NCBI GenBank assembly: GCA_003263775.1
Contig: JYJJ01000067.1
Location: forward strand, 143,281 to 207,280
Origin: Vibrio maritimus
Lineage (GTDB): Bacteria > Pseudomonadota > Gammaproteobacteria > Enterobacterales > Vibrionaceae
Direction: 5' to 3'
Length of the DNA stretch: 64,000 nucleotides
Made by a program: the position numbers and the translations under genes. The notes below the pieces were generated by a model. It was given only the letters and a program-made list of their open reading frames with translations. It did not search any database and was not told where the DNA came from. The first letter of the stretch is position 1. Each line of letters opens with the position of its first letter. Shown here piece by piece: positions 20,167-28,610 of this stretch.

Positions 20167-20673
20167 CTAAGCGCTATAAACAAACTCTGTTGGTGAAACA
20201 CGTTGGAACGGACTGCGTTCAAATAGGTGCTGCGAAGCCTCATTGTCTAAATGAACCTCTGCCAGCATAGTTTTGTCACCATGCCGCACGACTAGATGTT
20301 GCAAAGCAATAGAGGCAATGTGCATCCCCCAGTATGCTTGCCCAACAAAAATAGAAACAACATAGATCTCATCGCTTCCACTGTGGGTGACGCTATCGAG
20401 TTCCAAGCGGACGACCCCCACCAGCTGATGGAGCAACTTACTTTCAATCATCAGCACATAATGGGAATCACTGACTAATTGTTTACGCATCCAAACGCTG
20501 TGCTCAATAAAACTAGGGGCTCGTGTAGAGTGCGCATATCTGCGAGTCTCAGGTTGTAACTGCCACTGATACACCAATGCGATGTCACCTCTCGTTGCCC
20601 GCCTTAGATTGATATCACTAAAGTGGTGTTGGACGTTCGCCGCTTTCTGGGTCTTCACCAGCACCGCTCCCAT
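20167..20673 (-). CDS. GNAT acetyltransferase, PseH-like
   Basis: A 168-residue GNAT enzyme: NLRRATRGDIALVYQWQLQP opens the fold, followed by TRAPSFIEHSVWMRKQLV, VGVVRLE and the acetyl-CoA-binding strand-helix with AYWGMHIASIALQHL. In the pseudaminic pathway PseH acetylates N-4 of the amino sugar made by PseC. Its start overlaps the PseC stop (TGATG), so coupling to PseC fits this role. A second GNAT domain lies at 17881-18372, and which one is the true PseH is not decided by sequence alone. Confidence 0.75.
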   Translation of the reverse strand: MGAVLVKTQKAANVQHHFSDINLRRATRGDIALVYQWQLQPETRRYAHSTRAPSFIEHSVWMRKQLVSDSHYVLMIESKLLHQLVGVVRLELDSVTHSGSDEIYVVSIFVGQAYWGMHIASIALQHLVVRHGDKTMLAEVHLDNEASQHLFERSPFQRVSPTEFVYSA

Positions 20674-21827
20674 CAGTGAGCCAAACCTGTTTTTAATGCA
20701 GTCACAACTTCGTCAATATCGCGTTGCGTCATTGATGGAAACAAGGGCAAGCTCAGAGCTTCCTGGTAATACTGTTCTGCCTCAGGACAGTCACCTGCCT
20801 TAAAGCCAAGTTTTCGATAGTAAGGCTGCAGATGAATTGGGATGTAGTGAACTTGAACGCCAATGCCGACACTGTGTAAATGCTCATACAACGCTCTGCG
20901 TGATACCGTTTTGCTCTTTACTCGAATGATAAAGAGGTGCCATGAAGACTGACTATCCTTGTTATATTGTGGAAGCTGCAGAGGTAACTCCGACAACGCT
21001 TCACGGTATTCATTGGCGATAGCAATACGCCTATCAATAAAAGCGTCCAGCTTAGTGAGTTGCGATAACCCTAAAGCAGCATGGATATCTGACATTCGAT
21101 AGTTCATGCCAAGCTCTAGCTGCTCGTAATACCAATCACCTTCTGTTTGGCAATGCAGTAGAGATAGGTCTTTGGTTACACCATGACATCGTAGCCGACC
21201 AATGCGTGAAGCGATGGCATCATCATTCGTCGTCAATACCCCGCCTTCGGCCGTCGTTATAATTTTTACTGGATGAAAGCTAAACACCGTAATGTCACTG
21301 TAACGACAGTTACCCACATTCCCACCTTCATAGGTTGCCCCGATCGCATGCGATGCATCTTCAACTAACTTAAATCGGTACTGTTTTGACAACGCCCAAA
21401 TCGCCTTCATATCACAGCTAGCGCCCGCCATGTGAACGACTACCACGACCTTTGGAAGCCGTCCGCTTAGCTGTGCTTGCTTAAGTTTGGCTTGCAGTTT
21501 CTGTGGGCAAATATTGTAGGTCGCAGGGTCAATATCAACGAAGTCGACGTTAGCACCGCAATAGCGGGCACAGTTAGCAGAGGCGACAAAAGAAATTGGC
21601 GTTGTCCACAACCAGTCTCCTTTCGACAAGTCTAATGATAAGCAAGCAAGATGGAGTGCAGACGTTGCGCTGTTAACGGCCAACGAATACTTCACCCCGC
21701 AGTGATGGCTTATCGCCGCTTCAAACATAGGGACTTGGCGCCCTTGGGTAATGGCCTCTGAACGCAGCACATCAATGACGCTCTCTATATCTTGAGAGTC
21801 AATCGCATGCTTCCCATAAGGAATCAT
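20673..21827 (-). CDS. pseC: UDP-4-amino-4,6-dideoxy sugar aminotransferase PseC
   Basis: A PLP-dependent aminotransferase of the DegT/DnrJ/EryC1 family, 384 residues. It aminates the 4-keto sugar from PseB. The cofactor lysine is Lys188 in VFSFHPVKIITTAEGG, and VNSATSALHLACLSL and LVEDASHAIGATYEG are further family motifs. The N-terminal MIPYGKHAIDSQDIESVIDV is typical for PseC. It overlaps pseB by four bases and the following GNAT gene by a few bases, so the first three genes form a tight operon. Confidence 0.9.
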   Translation of the reverse strand: MIPYGKHAIDSQDIESVIDVLRSEAITQGRQVPMFEAAISHHCGVKYSLAVNSATSALHLACLSLDLSKGDWLWTTPISFVASANCARYCGANVDFVDIDPATYNICPQKLQAKLKQAQLSGRLPKVVVVVHMAGASCDMKAIWALSKQYRFKLVEDASHAIGATYEGGNVGNCRYSDITVFSFHPVKIITTAEGGVLTTNDDAIASRIGRLRCHGVTKDLSLLHCQTEGDWYYEQLELGMNYRMSDIHAALGLSQLTKLDAFIDRRIAIANEYREALSELPLQLPQYNKDSQSSWHLFIIRVKSKTVSRRALYEHLHSVGIGVQVHYIPIHLQPYYRKLGFKAGDCPEAEQYYQEALSLPLFPSMTQRDIDEVVTALKTGLAH

Positions 21828-22849
21828 ATATTGGCCTCGACTTGGAAATCACTGTCGACATGCTCTTGGATAAGCAGCCTCAACGCATCGACGCTTAACC
21901 ACTGTTCGTTGGTGCCCGAGCTATAACGGAAGCCCTCTGGAGCAGGTTTTGCATCATGATGTAATCGGTACTGCTCTTCACTGTAACTAAACGAGACCGA
22001 TGGCAAGATGGCATAGTACTGACCCAAATCGATAGTGTGGTAAGAGTCCGTGTCGGTAATCATCTCCTCATGCATTTTTTCACCCGGTCTAACGCCAATA
22101 AACTCCAATTCGCACTCAGGCGCGACGGCTTTCGCTACGTCCAAAATTCGATAAGATGGGATCTTAGGGACAAATATTTCACCACCTAAATGATGCTCAA
22201 GTGCATACAACACCATGTCAGCACCTTGTTGGAGAGTGATATTAAAGCGGGTCATTTCTTGATGAGTGATGGGAATAACACCCTGATGCCGTCTCTCTAA
22301 GAAAAAAGGAATCACGCTGCCGTTCGAACCCATAACATTGCCGTAGCGTACAACACTGAAGCGAATATCCTTGGAGCCTTTAATATTGTTTGCCGCAGTA
22401 AACAATTTATCAGAAGCCAGTTTGGTTGCACCATATAGGTTGATGGGTGCGCAGGCTTTGTCAGTTGAAAGCGCAACAACGTCTCTAATGCCAGTCGTCA
22501 GAGCTGCTTGAATGACGTTCTCAGCTCCTTCAATATTGGTTTTTATACATTCCGTTGGATTGTACTCTGCTGTATCTACCTGTTTGATAGCTGCAGCATG
22601 AATCAAAACATCAACGTCCTCACAAGCTTGTATTAATCTTGCTCGGTCTCTTATATCGCCGATAAAAAAGCGCAACTGCGGATAATCCTGGCTTGGATAG
22701 CTTTGTCTAAGATGAAATTGCTTTAGTTCATCGCGAGAATAAATGATGATCTTTTTAACCAGGCGATAGCGCTCAAGCAGGGTTTTAATAAGCTGCTTTC
22801 CTAAAGAGCCTGTACCACCTGTAATTAGGACTGTTTTGTTATTAAACAT
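21824..22849 (-). CDS. pseB: UDP-GlcNAc 4,6-dehydratase (inverting) PseB
   Basis: First enzyme of pseudaminic acid synthesis: it dehydrates UDP-GlcNAc and inverts C5. The 341-residue short-chain dehydrogenase has TGGTGSLGKQL for NADP binding, ALSTDKACAPINLYGATK with catalytic Asp130, Lys131, Tyr139 and Lys143, and the C-terminal signature EFIGVRPGEKMHEEMI. This dehydratase lacks membrane helices, which separates it from the large WbpM-type dehydratases. It is the first gene of the island on the minus strand. A 95-base gap separates it from flgA. Confidence 0.93.
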   Translation of the reverse strand: MFNNKTVLITGGTGSLGKQLIKTLLERYRLVKKIIIYSRDELKQFHLRQSYPSQDYPQLRFFIGDIRDRARLIQACEDVDVLIHAAAIKQVDTAEYNPTECIKTNIEGAENVIQAALTTGIRDVVALSTDKACAPINLYGATKLASDKLFTAANNIKGSKDIRFSVVRYGNVMGSNGSVIPFFLERRHQGVIPITHQEMTRFNITLQQGADMVLYALEHHLGGEIFVPKIPSYRILDVAKAVAPECELEFIGVRPGEKMHEEMITDTDSYHTIDLGQYYAILPSVSFSYSEEQYRLHHDAKPAPEGFRYSSGTNEQWLSVDALRLLIQEHVDSDFQVEANI

Positions 22850-22896
22850 CGCTGATCCTCAGTCGTACTAAACTAAAGTTTTAGATAAGTTAGAAA

Positions 22897-22909
22897 ATGA
22901 CCCTGTCAT
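22897..22909. promoter_or_regulatory. 13-base palindrome upstream of pseB
   Basis: ATGACCCTGTCAT is a perfect inverted repeat (5-base arms, 3-base centre) about 50 bases before the pseB start, in the only gap likely to hold the promoter of the sugar operon. It may be an operator. No clear sigma-28 or sigma-70 promoter was identified beside it. Confidence 0.3.
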
Positions 22910-22944
22910 TTCCACTCTATTTGGCTCATAGCGTCCAGAACGCG

Positions 22945-23649
22945 CTAGAACACTCGAACCAAGTTCCTCTCAACAATGACACCTTTCAGGGTTTTCCCCG
23001 ACTGGGCATTGCGTATTGCAATCGTGTCTCCCACCAAGCCATCTTCTAGCGCCACGCCATCCGTTTCTAAACTGAATGTGCTCGAGTGGTAAATCAGGTT
23101 AACTGGCAGACCTTTTTCAACGTCGTAATCCAGATAAAAGCGCTTCGCGGTGAGAACATCTCCGGCCCTCACCGTGCGCCGAAGTTTACTGCCCACTAGA
23201 TGTGTAGCGTCGAAAAATACGCTCTCCGCTTTCTTCAATGTCACCTTTCCAAAACGAATATCTTCTGGTTGCAAACGATACCCTTTCTTCATCGCTCTGC
23301 CTGCCGTGGCAACTTGGATTGTTAACGAAGAGGTTGACGTTGCAGAAAGCTTCCAGCCAAGGGTTGGGCAGCGCACAAACCACTTTACTGTACCTAAGGA
23401 GATCTGCTTGTTTACCGAAATACGAGGCTCTATCGGGCAAGGTGCGACGTGTTTTAACGCTTTGGAAAAACGCATTTTTACCTCAAGTTCATGAGGATGC
23501 GGATAGCGACTATCCATCGCTTTGGCGATCTTAGCGGTGATTCTTTGAGTCAGTGCTTGCTCTGTTGTCTCAGCATGGACTGACCCCATTGACAAAACAG
23601 CCAACACACTTAACACCATTAAAAGCATACTCAATCGATAGTTAGACAT
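22945..23649 (-). CDS. flgA: Flagellar P-ring assembly chaperone FlgA (lateral)
   Basis: Periplasmic chaperone needed to build the P ring from FlgI. The 234-residue protein has a cleavable signal peptide (hydrophobic residues about 8-25, cleavage after VHA). It has a C-terminal SAF-type domain with VATAGRAMKKGYRLQPEDIR, VRAGDVLTAKRFYLDYDVEK and GDTIAIRNAQSGKTLKGVI. It overlaps flgN by eight bases and is the last gene of the flgM-flgN-flgA transcript. Confidence 0.88.
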   Translation of the reverse strand: MSNYRLSMLLMVLSVLAVLSMGSVHAETTEQALTQRITAKIAKAMDSRYPHPHELEVKMRFSKALKHVAPCPIEPRISVNKQISLGTVKWFVRCPTLGWKLSATSTSSLTIQVATAGRAMKKGYRLQPEDIRFGKVTLKKAESVFFDATHLVGSKLRRTVRAGDVLTAKRFYLDYDVEKGLPVNLIYHSSTFSLETDGVALEDGLVGDTIAIRNAQSGKTLKGVIVERNLVRVF

Positions 23650-24061
23650 TGATCTTCAGCTGCTGAGCCCCCATCGCCTCTTCCATGGCTTGATGTTGCA
23701 TCACCATTAGGCTTCCTTGTCTGGCAAGCTTGTGCTTGCACATATGCACACGTCTTTCGATTTGACTATCCAAGTCCGCAACTCGGCGCTGCAAATCGCC
23801 TTTGAGGCGCTGTTGAACCGCTTTAGCATATTGGCGGTTGGTGCAGCCTAAATGCTTAGCGAGTGAAAAGCGTTTGGTATCGGCTTCGGCCATCTGGTAT
23901 GACAGTGACAGTATGGTGTCGTTAAGGGCTTCGAGGGAGTGATATTCACCTTTTAATATCGCCATTCTCACCTCATCAAGACGTTCTGATAACTGCTTCG
24001 ACAGTCGCAAAATCGCTTGGCCATAGTGTAGGTAGCCAACAATAATTTTCTTATTTTCCAT
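23642..24061 (-). CDS. flgN: FlgN-like chaperone for hook-filament junction proteins
   Basis: A 139-residue helical protein between flgM and flgA. FlgN chaperones FlgK and FlgL to the export gate. The visible features are a long N-terminal helix (LRLSKQLSERLDEVRMAILK) and a middle coiled-coil region rich in Arg and Gln. Sequence conservation in this family is poor, and the call depends on size, predicted helix content and the flgA-flgM-flgN grouping. It overlaps flgM by 11 bases. Confidence 0.7.
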   Translation of the reverse strand: MENKKIIVGYLHYGQAILRLSKQLSERLDEVRMAILKGEYHSLEALNDTILSLSYQMAEADTKRFSLAKHLGCTNRQYAKAVQQRLKGDLQRRVADLDSQIERRVHMCKHKLARQGSLMVMQHQAMEEAMGAQQLKINV

Positions 24062-24338
24062 GGTCTAACCTCGCGATCACTTTGGCTAACTCGTCCATAT
24101 CAAATACCAATTCTCCAGAGGCAATTTGCGCTTTGATTTGTTCTACTTTCGCCGCGTCAATATCCTCCATCCCCTCAAACAATGTCTTGCCGCTTTCTAG
24201 CAATGCCACCTCATGCTGTGACAAATTGACTTGCTTGACTCGAGTCTTATGGTCTTGCTCCGTTTTCTTCTGCTGCACCGCATCGATTTGAGTGTTCGGC
24301 ACGATGTACTTAATGTTGTCGACCTTGATGTTGCTCAT
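24051..24338 (-). CDS. flgM: Anti-sigma-28 factor FlgM (lateral)
   Basis: Binds LafS and blocks late-gene transcription until it is exported through the finished hook. The 95-residue protein has a disordered N-terminus and the C-terminal sigma-binding helices (ALLESGKTLFEGMEDIDAAK, VEQIKAQIASGELVFDMDEL), typical of FlgM. A sigma-28-type promoter at 24374-24400 lies about 35 bases upstream, so FlgM would be made by the sigma factor it inhibits. Confidence 0.88.
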   Translation of the reverse strand: MSNIKVDNIKYIVPNTQIDAVQQKKTEQDHKTRVKQVNLSQHEVALLESGKTLFEGMEDIDAAKVEQIKAQIASGELVFDMDELAKVIARLDHGK

Positions 24339-24373
24339 AACCCATACCCATCTCTGTTGGCCTCTACTAGGCT

Positions 24374-24400
24374 ATAACGGCAACAAATCAGACCCATTTC
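24374..24400 (-). promoter_or_regulatory. Sigma-28-type promoter of flgM-flgN-flgA
   Basis: Minus strand GAAA, 15 bases, GCCGTTAT, close to the sigma-28 consensus TAAA-N15-GCCGATAA. It has the same spacing and -35 element as the flagellin promoter at 8956-8982. It lies between the 335-residue unknown gene and flgM. Confidence 0.75.
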
Positions 24401-25405
24401 AGTTTTTTCTCAATAACTTGATGACATTGTCACGGCTTGGCCCTTGAAAACTATGGTGAATAGAGCGCAGTGATTTCTGAGGACTTTCTGCCACCTGCTG
24501 TTTGAAACTGCCAATGTCTCTTAACTCAGGATGAGAGCAAAACGCAATCAACTGATTGGCTTTCTCCTTCTTGAACTTAAGCACTTTTGAAAGCGCCACA
24601 TACATTTTGTTTACTCGCTCTAACACTCGCTCGATTTGCGCCAAGCACCGGGCTCATTGACCATCAATTGGGTAATATTCTCTACGACAGGTTGCAGCGT
24701 GTTCACCGCAACTGCGATCGGCGCACCTTCGGCATAACGGCCTCCCTGCCCAGAGACAAAAACCTGACCATCCCACTTGCGCCAATCGCTGTCGGTCATG
24801 CCAATCACCAACTCTTGGTTTTGATTCAATCGCAATTGCAGCTTGGCAAACGCAAACATCATTTTGAACTGCTCTAGGAGTACCTCGCGATCTTCGGTAC
24901 GCTCGAAGGCCAGCGCGACCAAACGTTGGTTTATGTATAGTGATACCACTTCATCACGATAACGCTCTCTATCCATATCAAGACCTGGCACAGTAAACTC
25001 AATCAGTGGCGCATCAACTTGCACTGGCGCAAACGTCGCATCCAATACATGGCGGCCAAACAGCTGCTTGTTATTCCATGACATGACGTTTCTTTTAATC
25101 ACATCAATTTGGTTGGCCTGCGAAGGTGTATATTGCGGAAGCTCAGCCAAACGCTTAAGTTTGAGTAGTTCACTCGCCGTCGCACGAAGTGCCTCTCCTG
25201 CCAGAATTAACTGGCTATAGCCTTTGTGCGATTCCGACACTTCGGCTATGAGCTTTGGGCGCTCATGTAGGTTGAGGTGAACCATTTGCTGGCCAAGCAC
25301 CACTGAACGATTTGCTCGATTTTCTAGCTTTTCTGGTCGGCGAATCCGCCCTGCCGTTGCCGAGCTTACCTCTGATTTACGCAATCCTATGCTGGTTAAC
25401 TTCAT
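24399..25405 (-). CDS. Unknown 335-residue protein downstream of fliG, frameshifted in this sequence
   Basis: No family is recognised. The frame breaks at 24643-24644. One more T on the coding strand joins VNEPGAL to AQIERVLERVNKM and gives about 335 residues. The protein has no signal peptide or membrane helix. Residues 55-125 (GEALRATASELLKLKRLAEL, then VMSWNNKQLFGRHVLDATF) faintly recall the rod segments of flagellin-like proteins, where NFNGQKLLDGSF-type motifs occur. The C-terminus is basic and helical. It occupies the slot after fliE-fliF-fliG where fliH, fliI and fliJ would be expected. It does not have the Walker motifs of FliI. Confidence 0.6.
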
Positions 25406-25450
25406 AGCCTTTCCTTAGCTTTTCTCAAAAAACCATTAGATATAAGCCCA

Positions 25451-26455
25451 TTAAGTGAGCCTAGGTTCATTTGCAAAATTGAGTTTGATTTCCCCTTCCG
25501 CCTGCAGCTCTTTGACAATATCAATGATGGCCTTGCGAGCTTGCTCAACCTGACTCACAGGCACTGCGCCAATACGCACTAGGTTCTCTTTTAGCTCGGT
25601 GGAGACTCGTTGTGGCATCGAGTTAATGATGTAAAGCCGACACTCCTTGTTAGTGCCTTTCAAGGCGTAAGCCCATTGCTCTAAACTCACTCTCTCGTTA
25701 ATCACGTTGATGGTTTCGAGATCTTGGTTAAACAGAGTAAAGAAATCGAACATGGCTTCTTCCACCAGCTCAGCGGTCTGCTTATCTTTATCGTGAAGAT
25801 ACTCAAACAGCTCGTTCTTATTGCCTGAATAACGGTTAATGAGGTTGGCGACGACTTTCGAGCCTTGAAGGCTAGATGACCCGCCGCTGTGATAGTTGAT
25901 TTTGCAGCGGTCGATTAAGTCTTTAAGGGTTTCCATCAGTCCAGAGGTCAACACCTGCGTTTTGGATATCTGCAAGATCAATTCATGGCACTCTTTCTCA
26001 TCGTATTCGTCCATCACTCGGCCGCTGTACTCTAGCGGCAAATGGGCGATGAGCAGTGCTTGCAAATTAATGTGCTCTTTTCGTAAATCGTTGACGAGTA
26101 GCTCCGGTGGTATCCAAGCCAGTTTCTCTGCATGTGAACGAATTTCATCGCCGTAGATTTCAGAGACTAAATCACGAGCCAAATTACCATTGAGGGTTTT
26201 CTCAAGCACGTTGGTGATGTAGTTTCGCGTCCCGCCTAAAATGCCGGAGTGCTTGCGAAAATCATCAAAGAAGCCATTCAAAGAGACCATGGCATCGGCG
26301 GCTTTGATGTCTTGCATCTTACTCATTGCATGGGTGATCTGTTTGATCTCCTCGTGAGTGAACCCCTTGAGCACTTCGGCACCAATATCTTCGCCCATGC
26401 TCAGCACGAGCATCGCGACGCCATCTACTGATTGATAGGTTTGCTTGTCATCCAT
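25451..26455 (-). CDS. fliG: Flagellar rotor switch protein FliG (lateral)
   Basis: Rotor protein that contacts the LafT stator and transmits torque to the MS ring. The 334-residue protein begins with VAMLVLSMGEDIGAEVLKGF, the FliF-binding N-terminal domain. The middle domain has EYDEKECHELILQISKTQVL and the EHINLQALLIAHLPLEYSGR segment close to the EHPQ-type motif. The C-terminal torque domain carries charged helices (YLHDKDKQTAELVEEAMFDF). It lies 42 bases after fliF in a long operon that starts at flgB. Confidence 0.9.
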   Translation of the reverse strand: MDDKQTYQSVDGVAMLVLSMGEDIGAEVLKGFTHEEIKQITHAMSKMQDIKAADAMVSLNGFFDDFRKHSGILGGTRNYITNVLEKTLNGNLARDLVSEIYGDEIRSHAEKLAWIPPELLVNDLRKEHINLQALLIAHLPLEYSGRVMDEYDEKECHELILQISKTQVLTSGLMETLKDLIDRCKINYHSGGSSSLQGSKVVANLINRYSGNKNELFEYLHDKDKQTAELVEEAMFDFFTLFNQDLETINVINERVSLEQWAYALKGTNKECRLYIINSMPQRVSTELKENLVRIGAVPVSQVEQARKAIIDIVKELQAEGEIKLNFANEPRLT

Positions 26456-26497
26456 GTTGGCTCACTTTATTCATTAAACATTTAATAAAAGACTGTC

Positions 26498-28170
26498 CTA
26501 GGCTTGGATCCAAGTGCGTAAAATTTCTGCCACTCGGTTTGGATCCTCTTTGGCAATTAACTTCAAATGTTGGATTTGCACTTCTAAAGGACTGTCGGCA
26601 GAAGGCAGGTTGTCATCCAGCGCCTTTATCCCGGTGGCATCAATACCGAGTGCTTCCAACTTGGACTGCATCGCCGCTTCTGCATCACGCTCTTCTTTGG
26701 TAATAAGGTTTTCATAGTCCATGCTTTCCGCATCTTGCTCTTCACGTTCAGCCGACTTGGTGAGGTATTGCGCCAGAGGTTTCAGTACCACCATGATCAT
26801 CAAACCACTGAGCATCACGCCCAGTAAATATTTGAGGGGCTGCATGATGTTCATGTTTTCAAACCAGGGCACTTGCGCTTGTTCTGGAATAGCGGCAACC
26901 ACAAAAGGAAAATGCGTGATATGAATGTTATCGCCACGCTGCGCATCAAAGCCGATAGCTGAGCGCACGACGTTCTCGATATTTCCGAGCTCCTCCGGCG
27001 TCCAAGTTTGGTTTGGGTTAGCCATATCATTGACCACCACAGACACTGAAAGCTTATTGAGCACCCCTTGTTGGTGCTGGACATGGCGAATCTTGCCGCT
27101 GACCGCATAGTCGCGAGAGGTTTCACTTCGATTAACCGTTGAATTGGGGTCAGGTTGTTCCTCTGCATCAGTAACAGGTGGAGTATTACTTAAAGCACCT
27201 GGAATACCCAGCGCCATCGTGGACTCATTGACGTCGTTAAGTAAGGTTTCTTTGCGCACTACAGGGTCGGCATATATCTCTTCCGTTTCCTCTATTTTGG
27301 AAAAGTCGATGTCGCTGGCAATCTGTACCCGAAAGTTGCTCACGCCAAGAATGGGCGTCAGCATATCGGTCGCTTGAGCGACCAAGGTGCGCTCGACGTT
27401 ACGTTTATAGTCGGTCTGCTTACCTGAGGTAACGGTGATATCACCCACCGTGGCATCGTTGGAAAGTAAACGGCCGTGCTGATCAACTACTCGAACGTGT
27501 TCGGATTTAAGACCGATCACCGCACCAGACACCAGATTGATGACAGACTCCACTTGTGTCGGTTTCAAATCCATACCATTGATGATGTGCACGATGACCG
27601 AAGCCCTTGGCTGCTCCGCTTCTTCACGCATAAACAAGCTTTCTTTTGGGATTGCCAAATGCACACGTGCCAAACTCACTGCGCTCATGGTAGTAATACT
27701 GCGCGCTAGCTCCCCTTCAAGGGCATGCCGATAACGGGCATTTTCCATGAACTGGCTTTCCCCAAGCCCCTTGCTGCTATCTAAAGAATCGAAACCACTT
27801 GGCAATTGCTCCTTCAAGCCTTTCGATGCCAATACCATACGAATTTTGGCGACATCGCGCTCTGGTACCAGGATTTGCCCATCATCTTGACTGAGCTGAT
27901 AACGTATCGCTTCTTCATCCAGCATTTGTAAGATTTGGCTAGAGTCATAATTGGATGACTTGCTGTAGAGCGGGCGAAACCGCTCCGCTGACGTCCACAG
28001 CATAATAACGATGATGGCGGCAGTAATTGTCGCAAAAATAGTGATGATGATGACGTTACGCTGCGAGCTCTGCCAAAAGCTAGACAGCCAGCCCGATGCT
28101 TTGCCAAGCGCTCTTTCGCTGCCCCTAGATTGTTAGCAAGCGCGGGCTTGTTCTCCACCTCTGTTGCCAT
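26498..28170 (-). CDS. fliF: Flagellar MS-ring protein FliF (lateral), frameshifted in this sequence
   Basis: Builds the membrane ring on which the rest of the basal body assembles. After repair at 28104-28105 the N-terminus reads NLGAAKERLGKASGWLSSFW and then a first membrane helix. Ring-building motifs follow (LDEEAIRYQLSQDDGQILVP, GLKEQLPSGFDSLD). A second membrane helix lies near residue 440 (LKYLLGVMLSGLMIMVVLKP) before the FliG-binding tail. Total about 557 residues, which is normal. It follows fliE by 14 bases. Confidence 0.9.
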
Positions 28171-28184
28171 ATGCTGTCCCTAGC

Positions 28185-28562
28185 CTAAATGGGCATTTTG
28201 ATGATGCTTTCGAAATTCGACACCATCTTGTTACGCACTTGCATCAGTGCATTAAACGACAAACCCGCTTTTTGCGAAGCAATGGTTGCACCCAATAAGT
28301 CATCGCTGTGTCCAAGCTCTACGGCGGTCACTCGCTCTGAGGCGTGCTGTTGGTAGGTGTTCACGGTATCCAGCACCCCTTTTAGCGCTTGACCAAAATG
28401 CAGGCTATTGTCTATCGCAGAACTCTCTGTGACCTTTGCCACCGACGACGAACTTGGGACATTGACGTTTGGCGTAGAAAGTGGATTGGCTGCAATCGTT
28501 GAGTGCTGAGCCATCTTCTCCAGCATCTCTTGCTGAAGCGCTATCACATTGATTTTATCCAT
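28185..28562 (-). CDS. fliE: Flagellar hook-basal body protein FliE (lateral)
   Basis: Small adapter linking the MS ring to the proximal rod. The 125-residue protein ends with the conserved FliE segment: GATIASQKAGLSFNALMQVR followed by NKMVSNFESIIKMPI. The N-terminal 45 residues are Ser/Asn-rich and probably disordered. It lies between motY and fliF in the same direction. Confidence 0.9.
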   Translation of the reverse strand: MDKINVIALQQEMLEKMAQHSTIAANPLSTPNVNVPSSSSVAKVTESSAIDNSLHFGQALKGVLDTVNTYQQHASERVTAVELGHSDDLLGATIASQKAGLSFNALMQVRNKMVSNFESIIKMPI

Positions 28563-28610
28563 CTAGATTCCAACTTCCTTGTGAGGCAACGTTATTAAAC
28601 TGTCGCGTGT

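Noticed and set aside
20167..20673. Duplicate of the GNAT domain at 17881-18372
   Set aside because: The two GNAT sequences share the fold but little sequence, so they are not a recent duplication.
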